From assembly GCF_000169155.1 (NCBI RefSeq), contig NZ_AAWL01000011.1, positions 28,499 through 92,498 of the forward strand: 64,000 nucleotides of DNA. The letters are read 5' to 3'. Made by a program: the position numbers and the translations under genes. This stretch comes from Thermosinus carboxydivorans Nor1 (GTDB lineage: Bacteria; Bacillota; Negativicutes; Sporomusales; Thermosinaceae). Below are positions 35,278 through 43,392 of the stretch, piece after piece; the stretch's first letter is position 1, and every line of letters begins with the position of its first letter. Below the pieces are notes generated by a model. That model had not been told where the DNA came from and did not search any database. It saw nothing but the letters and a program-made list of their open reading frames with translations.

Positions 35278-38200
35278 ATGCTAAATAAATTAATCGAGTT
35301 TTCGCTACATAATCGAGTAATTATTGTCGTTCTAACCGTATTTACAATTCTGTGGGGCGGCTTTGCCCTGAAAGATATGCCGATCGATGCCTTCCCGGAT
35401 TTGAGTGAAAACCAGGTACTGGTTATGTCTGATTGGATGGGCCGGGGTCCGCAAGAGGTACAGGACCAGGTAACTTATCCGCTCGAGACAGCGCTGAGAG
35501 GCCTGCCAAATGTTAAACAAGTGCGCTCGTCGTCATCATTTGGTTTGTCCATGATTACTGTTATTTTTGAAGACGGCGTGGATACGTATTTTGCCCGGCA
35601 GGTGGTGGCCGAAAAAATTCAGCAAGCTATTCCAAGGTTGCCTCGGGGGGTACAGCCCACTTTAGGGCCGGTAAGTACCCCAATGGGCCAAGTATTCATG
35701 TATACTGTTGAGAGCGACCGGCACAATTTGGCCGAACTGCGTACTATCCAGGAGTTTTTCATCAAACCTCAGCTTAGTGCTGTACCTGGTGTCGCTGAGG
35801 TGCCAAGTATTGGCGGGTATGTTCTTCAGTATCAAGTAAATTTAGACCCGGATTTATTAAAGGCCTATAAAGTTGGTGTTAGCCAGGTATATGGGGCCAT
35901 AAGCGCCAATAACGCCAATATCGGGGCGAAAGTAGTAGAACAAAACGGTCAGGAATACGTAATCCGCGGTCTTGGCCTTGTCCAATCAGTCGATGATATA
36001 AACAATATTGTCATCACGCAAAACAACAATATACCAGTATATGTCAAAGACGTAGCCCGGGTTACTATCGGTCCTGATTTTCGTCGTGGCGTTTTAACCA
36101 AGTTTGGTAATGAGGCGGCAGGCGGCATTGTCGTCATGCGGTCAGGTGAAAACGCACTGGAGGTTATCGCGCGGGCCAAGGCCAAGATAGCCGAAATTCA
36201 GCCGACCCTGCCTCCAGGGATGAAAATAGTGCCCTACTATGACCAGACCGAGCTGGTCCAAAAGGCGGTTAACACTTTAACAAGAGCGCTTGTCGAAGAA
36301 TTTTTGCTTGTATCAATCATTGTTTTCCTCTTTTTAGGAAATTTCCGTTCAAGCATTATTGTTACTAGTGCAATCCCAATAGGTATCTTAATTGCTTTCA
36401 TCTTAATGAAGCAAATCCATCTTTCCGCTAACCTGATGTCTCTCGGCGGCATTGCTATCGGGATTGGGGTTATGACCGATGCGGCCATCGTAATGGTCGA
36501 AAATGTTTACCGCCACCTTGCTGAAGACGGCGGCAAGCACAGTATTATTGATGTGACGTTAGAAGCGGCCAAGGAAGTAGCTGGTCCGATCTTCTTTTCT
36601 ATCACTATAATCATTGTGACCTTCCTGCCCGTGTTTACCATGACTGGAACCGAGGGCAAACTCTACACGCCGATGGCCTGGACTAAGACGTTCGCCATGT
36701 CAGGTTCACTGCTACTCGCCTTTACCTTAGTTCCTGTACTTTGCACTATCTTGTTGCGGGGCAAAATCAAGGAAGAAGAGACATGGGTAGTGCGCAAGCT
36801 GCATCACGTCTATCTGCCGATATTAAAAACAGCGCTTAAGTTTCGTACCGCCACTATTGCGGCCGCGCTCGCCATCATGATTGCCGGTTTTGCCCTTTTG
36901 CCATTTTTGGGAACATCGTTTATGCCGGCTTTAGATGAGGGGACTTTCCTGGTGATGCCGACGATGCTACCGTCTGTTTCCCTTACCGAAGCGGTGGATG
37001 CCGCCAAAAAGATGGATAAAATCATCATGGAAATTCCCGAAGTCGAAATGTCGGTCGGTAAAGTCGGCCGGGCCGATACCGCACTAGACCCGGCCCCGAT
37101 CAATATGATAGAAACTATTGTTACCCTAAAACCAAAAGAGCAGTGGCGCCCGGGCATAACCAAGGCGGACATTGAACAAGAGTTGATGGGCAAATTATCA
37201 AGCCTGCCTGGTTTAAATCTGGCCTTTACTCAACCAATTGCCGGGCGACTTGCAATGCTAACCAGCGGCGTGCGTACAGATGTCGGGATTAAATTGTATG
37301 GTGATGACTTAAATGTACTTCAGCAAAAAGCATTTGAAATCGAAAAAGCGCTAGCCACCGTGCCAGGAGTAAGTGATCTCTTGGCCGAGCGGATATTTGG
37401 CGCATCATATCTCGAAATTCATGTCGACCGGGAAAATGTTGCCCGTTATGGTCTTAACATCAACGATGTGGAAGACGCAATTGAAATGGCGATCGGCGGT
37501 CGGGTGGCGACGACGACAATCGAAGGGAAAAAACGATTTGATATCCTGCTGCGCTATAACCGGGACAACCGGGAAAACATTGATGCCATGCGCAATATTC
37601 TCATACCGGTAACAGCCGGCGGCAGTGCCAAGACTGGCAGTACTGGCGGCGGTATGGGCGGAATGGGTTCTGGCGCTGCCGCAGCTTTCGCTGCACCGGC
37701 TTCCGGCGCATATGTTCCGCTTGGGGAAGTAGCTCAGTTTCGCGTTGTTGATGGTCCGTCCATGATCAGTAGCGAAAACGGCATCTACCGGGTTATCATT
37801 CAATTGAATGTTCGTGACCGGGACATAGTAAGCTTCGTGGATGAAGCGTCAAAAGTAATTAAGGAAAAAGTTGAGCTACCACCCGGTTATTACTATAAGT
37901 GGGCCGGTCAGTACGAAAATCAGCAACGGGCAAAAGACCGTCTGGCGCTGGTAATTCCGGCGGTAATCCTCTTAACCTTCTTCCTGCTCTACATGTCCTT
38001 TAACTCTGTCGGGGATGCGCTGCTCATTATGCTCAATGTTCCGTTTTCCTTGGTTGGCGGTATTGTGGCTATCTATCTTACCGACACCTATATAACTGTA
38101 GCTGTAGCAGTAGGCTTTATTGCCCTCTTTGGCATAGCGGTGCAAAACGGTGTTATCATGGTAGACCATATTAACCGTTTGTTAAAGGATAGGCCCTTAG

Positions 38201-38451
38201 AAGAAGCGGTGCAGCAAGGCGCTCTTGACCGTTTCCGTCCGGTTATGATGACTGCGCTCGTGGCTAGCCTTGGTTTGTTTCCCTTAATCTTTTCCACCGG
38301 AACAGGTTCTGAGATCCAGCGCCCCATGGCGCTCGTCGTGGTGGGCGGCCTGGTCACCTCTACCATCTTAACCCTGGTGGTACTGCCAAGTATTTACTAT
38401 GTTTGGAAAGGCCGACTGCTGGCTAAAGCTTCTTCGCATCAGAATATGTAA
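35278..38451 (+). CDS. Heavy-metal RND efflux pump, CusA/CzcA family
   Basis: Proton-driven inner-membrane transporter of 1057 residues with the HME-RND layout: TM1, a large porter domain, TM2-7, a second porter domain and TM8-12. The DPAPINMIETIVTLKP segment and Met610 and Met660, 50 residues apart, match the spacing of the Cu(I)/Ag(I)-binding Met573 and Met623 of Escherichia coli CusA (from memory). A GGGMGGMGSG low-complexity insert lies near residues 790-797. The substrate is most likely Cu(I)/Ag(I); Zn/Co is less likely. Confidence 0.92.
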   Translation: MLNKLIEFSLHNRVIIVVLTVFTILWGGFALKDMPIDAFPDLSENQVLVMSDWMGRGPQEVQDQVTYPLETALRGLPNVKQVRSSSSFGLSMITVIFEDGVDTYFARQVVAEKIQQAIPRLPRGVQPTLGPVSTPMGQVFMYTVESDRHNLAELRTIQEFFIKPQLSAVPGVAEVPSIGGYVLQYQVNLDPDLLKAYKVGVSQVYGAISANNANIGAKVVEQNGQEYVIRGLGLVQSVDDINNIVITQNNNIPVYVKDVARVTIGPDFRRGVLTKFGNEAAGGIVVMRSGENALEVIARAKAKIAEIQPTLPPGMKIVPYYDQTELVQKAVNTLTRALVEEFLLVSIIVFLFLGNFRSSIIVTSAIPIGILIAFILMKQIHLSANLMSLGGIAIGIGVMTDAAIVMVENVYRHLAEDGGKHSIIDVTLEAAKEVAGPIFFSITIIIVTFLPVFTMTGTEGKLYTPMAWTKTFAMSGSLLLAFTLVPVLCTILLRGKIKEEETWVVRKLHHVYLPILKTALKFRTATIAAALAIMIAGFALLPFLGTSFMPALDEGTFLVMPTMLPSVSLTEAVDAAKKMDKIIMEIPEVEMSVGKVGRADTALDPAPINMIETIVTLKPKEQWRPGITKADIEQELMGKLSSLPGLNLAFTQPIAGRLAMLTSGVRTDVGIKLYGDDLNVLQQKAFEIEKALATVPGVSDLLAERIFGASYLEIHVDRENVARYGLNINDVEDAIEMAIGGRVATTTIEGKKRFDILLRYNRDNRENIDAMRNILIPVTAGGSAKTGSTGGGMGGMGSGAAAAFAAPASGAYVPLGEVAQFRVVDGPSMISSENGIYRVIIQLNVRDRDIVSFVDEASKVIKEKVELPPGYYYKWAGQYENQQRAKDRLALVIPAVILLTFFLLYMSFNSVGDALLIMLNVPFSLVGGIVAIYLTDTYITVAVAVGFIALFGIAVQNGVIMVDHINRLLKDRPLEEAVQQGALDRFRPVMMTALVASLGLFPLIFSTGTGSEIQRPMALVVVGGLVTSTILTLVVLPSIYYVWKGRLLAKASSHQNM

Positions 38452-38467
38452 TAATCAAGGTGACGTT

Positions 38468-39010
38468 ATGCGAAAACTAATAATCGCTACGGTATTTGCG
38501 GTGACTCTAGGCAGCACAGGGACGGCGATGGCCGTCCCTGCTGCCACTACATATGATAATTTTCTTAAAACCCTAGATTCGATCATCAACGAGGCCGTGC
38601 TGCCTGTCCCGGAGGAGATAGTGACCGCGAAGGCGTGGGAGAAGAACCAGGCAGTTGTATCCATAGCCAAAACAATGTTGGGGCAACCGGTAGTATGGGG
38701 CGGCGCAAGTCCCGGGCAAGGCTTCGATTGTTCAGGATTAGTTCAGTATGTATTTCGGCAGGCCGGCATAAGCTTGCCGCGGACAGCAGACCGGCAGTTT
38801 CTCGTGGGACAGCCAGTAGCTAAATCTGCGCTAGAGCCCGGCGACTTGGTGTTCTTTACTACCTATGAGCCAGGGGCCTCACATGTGGGGATATATATTG
38901 GCGCTGATAAATTTGTTCATACCTCGTGGTCTCAGGGTGTCGTCGCAATTGGCGATATGAAGGATGACTATTTTGTCAAACGATATTATGGCGCAAAAAG
39001 AGTTATTTGA
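38468..39010 (+). CDS. NlpC/P60 cell-wall hydrolase
   Basis: Secreted endopeptidase of 180 residues. A signal peptide (1-22, AMA-V) is followed by an NlpC/P60 domain with catalytic Cys in GFDCSGLVQYVFRQAG, His in ASHVGIYIG and His in KFVHTSW. It probably cleaves D-Glu-meso-Dap bonds in peptidoglycan. The ATG at 38468 follows AAGGTGA, 16 bp after the pump gene, so it closes the efflux operon; it may open the wall for assembly of the trans-envelope complex. Confidence 0.88.
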   Translation: MRKLIIATVFAVTLGSTGTAMAVPAATTYDNFLKTLDSIINEAVLPVPEEIVTAKAWEKNQAVVSIAKTMLGQPVVWGGASPGQGFDCSGLVQYVFRQAGISLPRTADRQFLVGQPVAKSALEPGDLVFFTTYEPGASHVGIYIGADKFVHTSWSQGVVAIGDMKDDYFVKRYYGAKRVI

Positions 39011-39039
39011 GGAGAAGTAATTGTATTATGGCGTGCAAC

Positions 39040-39098
39040 TTCACGATTTCTTCATAATTTTTTCATTAAAAATCCAAATTCGTTTGCTAGTATATACT
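39040..39098 (+). promoter_or_regulatory. TTCAYA-repeat operator/promoter J
   Basis: TTCACG (39040), TTCATA (39051), TTCATT (39062), TCCAAA (39073) at 11-bp steps. TAGTAT (39088-39093) is at the standard 15-bp distance; a better hexamer, TATACT, is at 39093-39098. Serves the gene at 39154 and probably the regulator pair behind it. Confidence 0.8.
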
Positions 39099-39153
39099 TA
39101 GAACAGATCAATTACGCAAGGTTAAATACTTAACAAACGAAAGGATGATTATT

Positions 39154-39546
39154 ATGAATAAAAAATTAATAGCTTGGGTCGTCGGTGGTTTACTTACAGC
39201 TACGGTGGTTGCCTTCGGATACAACAGTGCCATAGGCAGCGCCGCCGAAAAAATTAATGAGCAAAAGACAGGGCAGGCTGCAATGATGCAAATGGGAGCG
39301 CAGGATATGGCCAAAACCATGTCGAGCGAGGAAATGCAAAAGCAGTGCCAAGAAATCATGAACAATCCGGAAATGCAAAAATTGATGCAGACCATGATGA
39401 CCTCACCGGAAATGCAGAAAATGATGCAACAAGGCGCAGGCATGATGCCGGCGAACGACAGCCAGCAATCGTTTGGCTCTAATACCAACACAGCAAGTGT
39501 AGATCCGGCGGATCATGCCGCTCATCATCCGGCAGCTCCGAAGTAA
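39154..39546 (+). CDS. Exported Met-rich protein with His tail
   Basis: Protein of 130 residues with an N-terminal signal anchor (about 5-25) and a helical mature domain with many Met residues (MQKLMQTMMTSPEMQKMMQQ) ending in DPADHAAHHPAAPK. Composition suggests soft-metal binding; no family is recognised. The ATG at 39154 suits AAAGGA at 39140-39145 better than the ATG at 39145. A terminator follows, but the regulator gene beyond has no separate promoter that I can see. Confidence 0.75.
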   Translation: MNKKLIAWVVGGLLTATVVAFGYNSAIGSAAEKINEQKTGQAAMMQMGAQDMAKTMSSEEMQKQCQEIMNNPEMQKLMQTMMTSPEMQKMMQQGAGMMPANDSQQSFGSNTNTASVDPADHAAHHPAAPK

Positions 39547-39551
39547 TAACG

Positions 39552-39578
39552 AAAGGCACGGCTACATACCGTGCCTTT
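39552..39578 (+). terminator. Terminator, probably partial
   Basis: AAAGGCACGG (39552-39561) pairs with CCGTGCCTTT (39569-39578). It may tune read-through into the regulator-kinase pair at 39623. Confidence 0.75.
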
Positions 39579-39622
39579 CTAAATTAATAGCAGAAGTTAA
39601 AATTAAATGAGGTGTATCAACA

Positions 39623-40318
39623 TTGAGCAAAAACTCTGTGCTAATCGTAGACGATGATGTCAAAATAGCCGCATTGTTAAAAGCTTATTTTGAAAAAGAT
39701 GGCTTTATCACGTATATAGCTCATGATGGTTATCAGGCATTAGATAAGATACGGGAGCAAAAGCCGGACATTGTCGTTCTTGACCTTATGTTGCCTGGTA
39801 TAGATGGCTGGGAGGTGTGCCGCCGGGCCAGAAAAATCGGCGATATTCCTATCCTAATGCTTACGGCCCGAGACGAAGAAGCCGACCGGCTTATTGGTCT
39901 GGAAATGGGCGCTGATGATTATGTTACTAAACCATTTAGTGCGAGGGAAGTGGTGGCACGGGTAAGAGCAATTCTCCGGCGAAGCCATAAGATAGCTGCC
40001 CAACCAGAGCCTATCAAGGTTGGCAACTTGCTCATCGACGCAGAACGCCATGTAATCATTAAAGACGACGAGATCTTGGACATGACACCAACCGAGTTTA
40101 AAATCCTCCAATTATTGGCGACCAATAAAGGCCGGGTATTTTCAAGACTGCAGTTAATTGAGCAAGTCCAGGGATATGCTTCAGAAGGATACGAGCGGAC
40201 AATAGATGTTCATATCAAAAACATTAGGCGAAAGATTGAAAATAATCCGAAAGAACCGAAATACATTATCACTGTTTATGGCGTAGGCTATAAGTTTGCA
40301 GGTGATGACAATGTATAG
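39623..40318 (+). CDS. OmpR/PhoB-family response regulator 2
   Basis: Regulator of 231 residues paralogous to the one at 27664: receiver with phosphoacceptor Asp54 (VLDLMLPG) and KPF, then a winged helix with GYERTIDVHIKNIRRKI in the recognition region. The close match in that helix suggests that both regulators bind the same repeats. TTG start at 39623 with TGAGGTG upstream. It overlaps kinase 2 by 8 bp, the same arrangement as pair 1. Confidence 0.92.
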   Translation: MSKNSVLIVDDDVKIAALLKAYFEKDGFITYIAHDGYQALDKIREQKPDIVVLDLMLPGIDGWEVCRRARKIGDIPILMLTARDEEADRLIGLEMGADDYVTKPFSAREVVARVRAILRRSHKIAAQPEPIKVGNLLIDAERHVIIKDDEILDMTPTEFKILQLLATNKGRVFSRLQLIEQVQGYASEGYERTIDVHIKNIRRKIENNPKEPKYIITVYGVGYKFAGDDNV

Positions 40319-41420
40319 CCTTACTTACCGAATCACTGGCCTGATGTTTTCGCTAGTTGCTATTACTGTATTCACCATGAGCTATCTCGCAAACTACCAA
40401 ATGGAAGTCCATTTTAGTGCTTATTTAAATCAGCTGTTATTGCAGAATATGCTGTCTAATATATCCATGGGGTCAATGATGGGAACTCCGGAGCAAGCAT
40501 TTCTTGCTAACATCCATCGGTCTCTTGTTTGGTATGGCGCCGGCATACTTGTTATAGGTCTTGTTGCAAGCTATGCTCTGGCGCGAAGCATTACTGTTCC
40601 GCTCCGACGGTTAAGTGCTGCCACCGAGGCTATCGAGCAAGGTAAGTTAGGGCATACAGTTGACATTAACTCTAACGACGAGGTGGGACGGTTAGCCAAT
40701 ACATTTAACAGGATGTCCCGTGCGCTAGCTGAGAACAATCGGCTGCGCAAGCGTTTGCTAGCTGATATTGCGCACGAACTCAAGACTCCCCTCTCGGTTA
40801 TTCAAGGCAACCTGGAAGGGATGCTCGAGGGAGTAGTGGAAACCAGTCCCGAACAATTACATTCGTTATACGAGGAAACGGTTTATTTAAATAAGATAAT
40901 AAATGAGCTTCGTGAGTTATCATTAGCCGAAGCTGGCCAGCTTACACTGGAAAGGCAGTTAACAGATGTTAATCCTTTAGTCAGCCGTGCCGTAAATATG
41001 TTAAAACCTTTGGCAGATGAAAAAAAAATCAAGCTTGCTTGCAGCTTGCAACATGTGCCGGAAATCAGTATTGATGTCATGAGGATAAATCAGGTACTCT
41101 ACAATTTACTTTCCAATGCCGTTCGCTACACGCCGGCTAACGGTAAGATTGAAGCGGTTACTGCTGTAGTTAATCTCGACTCCAGAGAGTACGTGGCAAT
41201 TTCTATTCGCGATAACGGTAAAGGGATAAGTGCCGATGACCTTCCGCATATCTTTGAACACTTCTATCGGGCCGATTTCGCCCGCGATCGTAAAAGCGGC
41301 GGCTCTGGTATCGGCCTTGCTATTGTAAAGCAATTAGTAGAGCTACACGGCGGAAAAGTTGAGGCAAAGAGCGAATTAGGGAAAGGCAGCGAGTTCACGG
41401 TATATTTGCCTGTTAATTAG
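40311..41420 (+). CDS. Sensor histidine kinase 2
   Basis: Membrane kinase of 369 residues with the same plan as kinase 1: two membrane helices, a short periplasmic loop, HAMP, H-box IAHELKTPL and HATPase_c (GSGIGLAIVKQL). Flanking loop motifs (FSAYL and MMGTPE) match kinase 1, but between them there are only four Met (47, 53, 56, 57) and no His. It may therefore respond to another metal or signal. ATG at 40311 follows CAGGTGA. Confidence 0.9.
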   Translation: MYSLTYRITGLMFSLVAITVFTMSYLANYQMEVHFSAYLNQLLLQNMLSNISMGSMMGTPEQAFLANIHRSLVWYGAGILVIGLVASYALARSITVPLRRLSAATEAIEQGKLGHTVDINSNDEVGRLANTFNRMSRALAENNRLRKRLLADIAHELKTPLSVIQGNLEGMLEGVVETSPEQLHSLYEETVYLNKIINELRELSLAEAGQLTLERQLTDVNPLVSRAVNMLKPLADEKKIKLACSLQHVPEISIDVMRINQVLYNLLSNAVRYTPANGKIEAVTAVVNLDSREYVAISIRDNGKGISADDLPHIFEHFYRADFARDRKSGGSGIGLAIVKQLVELHGGKVEAKSELGKGSEFTVYLPVN

Positions 41421-41439
41421 GACCATAAACGTCATTTCC

Positions 41440-41471
41440 TTCATAAAAAATTCATAGTCATTTGTTATACT
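41440..41471 (+). promoter_or_regulatory. TTCAYA-repeat operator/promoter K
   Basis: Two perfect repeats, TTCATA (41440) and TTCATA (41451), then TATACT (41466-41471) 15 bp after the second start. Serves the candidate selenoprotein gene. Confidence 0.8.
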
Positions 41472-41506
41472 GGAACCGAAACTTATGATAATGGGAGGTG
41501 AATGAA

Positions 41507-41812
41507 ATGAATATAATTATCGAGCCCGATGCCCGCAATTATATAATAAAAAAGAATAAGGATAGCGCCATCACCGTTGAAGTTATTAAGCGGCCCGGCA
41601 GCTGCTGAGGGGGCGGGTGCGTTGGTGACGCCCTGATCCCGTCCGTGCGACTGGGGAAAATTGAGCCAGGAAAGGTTCAAAGTTATCAAAAGGCTGTAAT
41701 AGATGGTATAGATGTCTACTACCTTGGCAGTATGGCAACAAATTTTAAAACTGTTAGAGTAAAAATAGAAAAGTTGTTGTTTTTTACAAAACTGGTGGCT
41801 GCCGGTGAGTAG
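41507..41812 (+). CDS. Candidate selenoprotein with Cys-Sec motif (in-frame UGA)
   Basis: Reading from ATG 41507 (GGGAGGTGA upstream) gives 33 codons, an in-frame TGA at 41606-41608, then 67 more codons to TAG at 41810. The joined 101-residue product is compact, with GSC-U-GGGC around position 34 and a hydrophilic beta-rich remainder (AVIDGIDVYYLGSM). A GC-rich hairpin directly after the UGA fits a bacterial SECIS. It recalls a family of small proteins annotated with a CC/Se motif, where Sec replaces the second Cys (from memory). If UGA were a stop, only a 33-residue fragment would be made. Regulated by operator K. Confidence 0.72.
41609..41640 (+). promoter_or_regulatory. SECIS-like hairpin
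   Basis: Immediately 3' of the UGA, GG-T-GCG (41616-41621) pairs with CGCCC (41629-41633) around the loop TTGGTGA. Flanking G-rich 41609-41613 can pair with CCC at 41638-41640. The loop starts 16 nt from the UGA and contains the exposed GGU expected for SelB recognition. Confidence 0.55.
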
Positions 41813-41849
41813 TAGCGGGATACGGAAGGGCTGAGATTAATTCTAAGAG

Positions 41850-41883
41850 AGCAGGTTAGGAAAGGATGAACACCTGCTTTTTT
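41850..41883 (+). terminator. Rho-independent terminator
   Basis: AGCAGGT (41850-41856) pairs with ACCTGCT (41872-41878), followed by T residues. It ends the candidate selenoprotein transcript. Confidence 0.75.
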
Positions 41884-42080
41884 ATTTGTTTTGTTTTTTA
41901 ACTTTGATACTAGTCTTAAAAATAAAGGGACCTATAGGGGTAATTTTCACTACTTCCACATGGTGCCGGTATAGCACTTCCAGCCACTGCTTTAATAGAT
42001 TTAATAGAATGGATATTACTAGTAAAAGTGACGCGAACCAGCCTAATTACAGCATCGAAATTGAAACTAATTTTTAGTGT

Positions 42081-42446
42081 TCAACCCTTTTGCAGAGAAT
42101 CAAGAGAATCATTATTTGCTTTGAAAGGCCAGTTTGCTGCGCCCCAATCACACATGAGATTCAGTATTGGAATAAGTGTTTTTCCTTTCGGAGTTAAAGA
42201 ATATTCCACCTTAGGCGGAATTTGGTGATATTCTTTGCGATAAATTAATTGCTCTGACTCTAGTTCTTTAAGTTGTTTGCTTAGCATTTTATGGGTAATA
42301 CCCGGCAGGCTTTTCTTCAACTCTCCGTATCTTAAAGTTCCTTCCTCGGATAACGTATAAATTATCAACCATTTCCATTTCCTCCCGAGCACAGACAGTG
42401 TGTATGTTACAGGACAATTTGTATCGTTTGCCTCACAGTTAGACAT
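42081..42446 (-). CDS. HxlR-family transcriptional regulator
   Basis: Winged-helix regulator of 121 residues with the HxlR pattern: N-terminal Cys (CEANDTNCPVTYTLSVLGRKW), helix-turn-helix LRYGELKKSLPGITHKMLSKQLKELE and wing KVEYSLTPKG. Cys3 and Cys11 are candidates for redox or electrophile sensing, as in YodB/HypR, by inference. A perfect palindrome lies just upstream and is a likely autoregulatory operator. None of the repeat operators precedes it. Confidence 0.9.
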   Translation of the reverse strand: MSNCEANDTNCPVTYTLSVLGRKWKWLIIYTLSEEGTLRYGELKKSLPGITHKMLSKQLKELESEQLIYRKEYHQIPPKVEYSLTPKGKTLIPILNLMCDWGAANWPFKANNDSLDSLQKG

Positions 42447-42493
42447 TTTACCACTCTCCTATTTGATAATATCTGCAATAACATATAGTATCT

Positions 42494-42519
42494 ATCATAA
42501 AAGTGCGTACTTTTATGAT
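42494..42519. promoter_or_regulatory. Probable HxlR operator
   Basis: A perfect 11-bp inverted repeat, ATCATAAAAGT and its complement around GCGT, about 50 bp upstream of the regulator start. The AAGT-x4-ACTT core resembles operators of HxlR-type regulators. Confidence 0.6.
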
Positions 42520-42583
42520 GAAAGAGTATCATGCAGAGTTAAAAGAACAGGTACTGCCAATAATAAAGGGGTTGGGCTCACTT

Positions 42584-42615
42584 TATTTGGCCGGACCATA
42601 TGGTCCGGCCAAATA
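42584..42615. repeat. Perfect 32-bp palindrome
   Basis: Two 16-base arms meet without a loop at CATATG (centre 42599/42600); the arms include TTTGGCCGGACC. It lies between the divergent HxlR upstream region and the 3' end of the rhodanese gene. It could act as a terminator for the latter or as a cruciform-forming site. Confidence 0.85.
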
Positions 42616-42646
42616 GTATAGTTCAAACTGCAAAATTCATTCTTCC

Positions 42647-43036
42647 TTATAGAAAATCTGCTGTACCTTCCAAGGGTCCTTCCCAACAATGTATGCCGCC
42701 GACTACATTGTAGATGTTTATGTAACCATATTCGGCCAAAATAGCAGCTGCCTTTGTCGTCCGATTACCGGTGCGGCATATTATATATATTATATATACA
42801 ATTGTGTTACGAGGTATTTCGTCTATTCGTTCAGCGAGTTCTTCATAGGGCAGAAGGATCGAGCCGGGGATGTGATACTCGGAATACTCTGCGGGTGTAC
42901 GCAGATCATAAATCAGCGCCCTACCTTGGTTATACGCTTCCAACAGTTCCTGAGCACTAACATTATTAATAACTGCTAAACGCGGTGATTGGGCCAGCTT
43001 ATGCCCTTGTTGTGCAGTGGTTTGTTTCGTGGCCAT
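42647..43036 (-). CDS. Rhodanese-like sulfurtransferase
   Basis: Single-domain rhodanese of 129 residues: LIYDLRTPAEYSEYHIPGSI, then the active-site loop IICRTGNRT with catalytic Cys, and GYINIYNVVGGIHCWEGPL. Just before the active Cys the chain reads VYIIYII, from an in-frame 9-bp tandem duplication (two TATATAATA units near 42779-42798), lengthening the strand by three residues. Start follows GGGAGGAAT. It is driven by a repeat operator on this strand (43082-43135). Confidence 0.9.
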   Translation of the reverse strand: MATKQTTAQQGHKLAQSPRLAVINNVSAQELLEAYNQGRALIYDLRTPAEYSEYHIPGSILLPYEELAERIDEIPRNTIVYIIYIICRTGNRTTKAAAILAEYGYINIYNVVGGIHCWEGPLEGTADFL

Positions 43037-43081
43037 ATTAATTCCTCCCAGTAATTTCTATCAAAGAGAGTTTCTAGTTAC

Positions 43082-43135
43082 AGTATAGGTTATTGTTGTG
43101 AAAGTCTTATGAAAGAAATGTGAAGAAATTATGGA
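43082..43135 (-). promoter_or_regulatory. TTCAYA-repeat operator/promoter P (minus strand)
   Basis: Read on the minus strand: TCCATA (5' end 43135), TTCACA (43124), TTCATA (43113), TTCACA (43102) at 11-bp steps. The -10 TATACT (43087-43082) starts 15 bp after the last repeat start. Serves the rhodanese gene. Confidence 0.88.
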
Positions 43136-43303
43136 AAATTCGTTAGTTGCTGCAAATACAACAAGCGGGTGATATTTAATACAGGGTATTATCGAGGTAA
43201 AGGTTAAGAACAGTTAAAGCCAGTATCAGGGTGACCGAGCTGGCTTTTGTTATATTTGGCAAAATTCGGGGATGTCGTGTTATATCAAATGGGAAATTGA
43301 AAA

Positions 43304-43357
43304 TTCATCAGTTTTTTACATGTTCTTCATAATGATTTCATATGATTGTCGTATCAT
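43304..43357 (+). promoter_or_regulatory. TTCAYA-repeat operator/promoter L
   Basis: TTCATC (43304), TTTACA (43315), TTCATA (43326), TTCATA (43337) at 11-bp steps; TATCAT (43352-43357) 15 bp after the last start. Serves the small gene at 43393 and perhaps the lipoprotein remnant beyond. Confidence 0.85.
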
Positions 43358-43392
43358 AAAAGTATCAATTAAGCAGATATAGGGGGAAAGAT

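Noticed and set aside
41886..42080. Hydrophobic frame (LPATALIDLIEWILLVKV) between the candidate selenoprotein gene and the HxlR gene
   Set aside because: It lacks a start codon with ribosome site and has no recognisable family; it may be a relic but cannot be supported.
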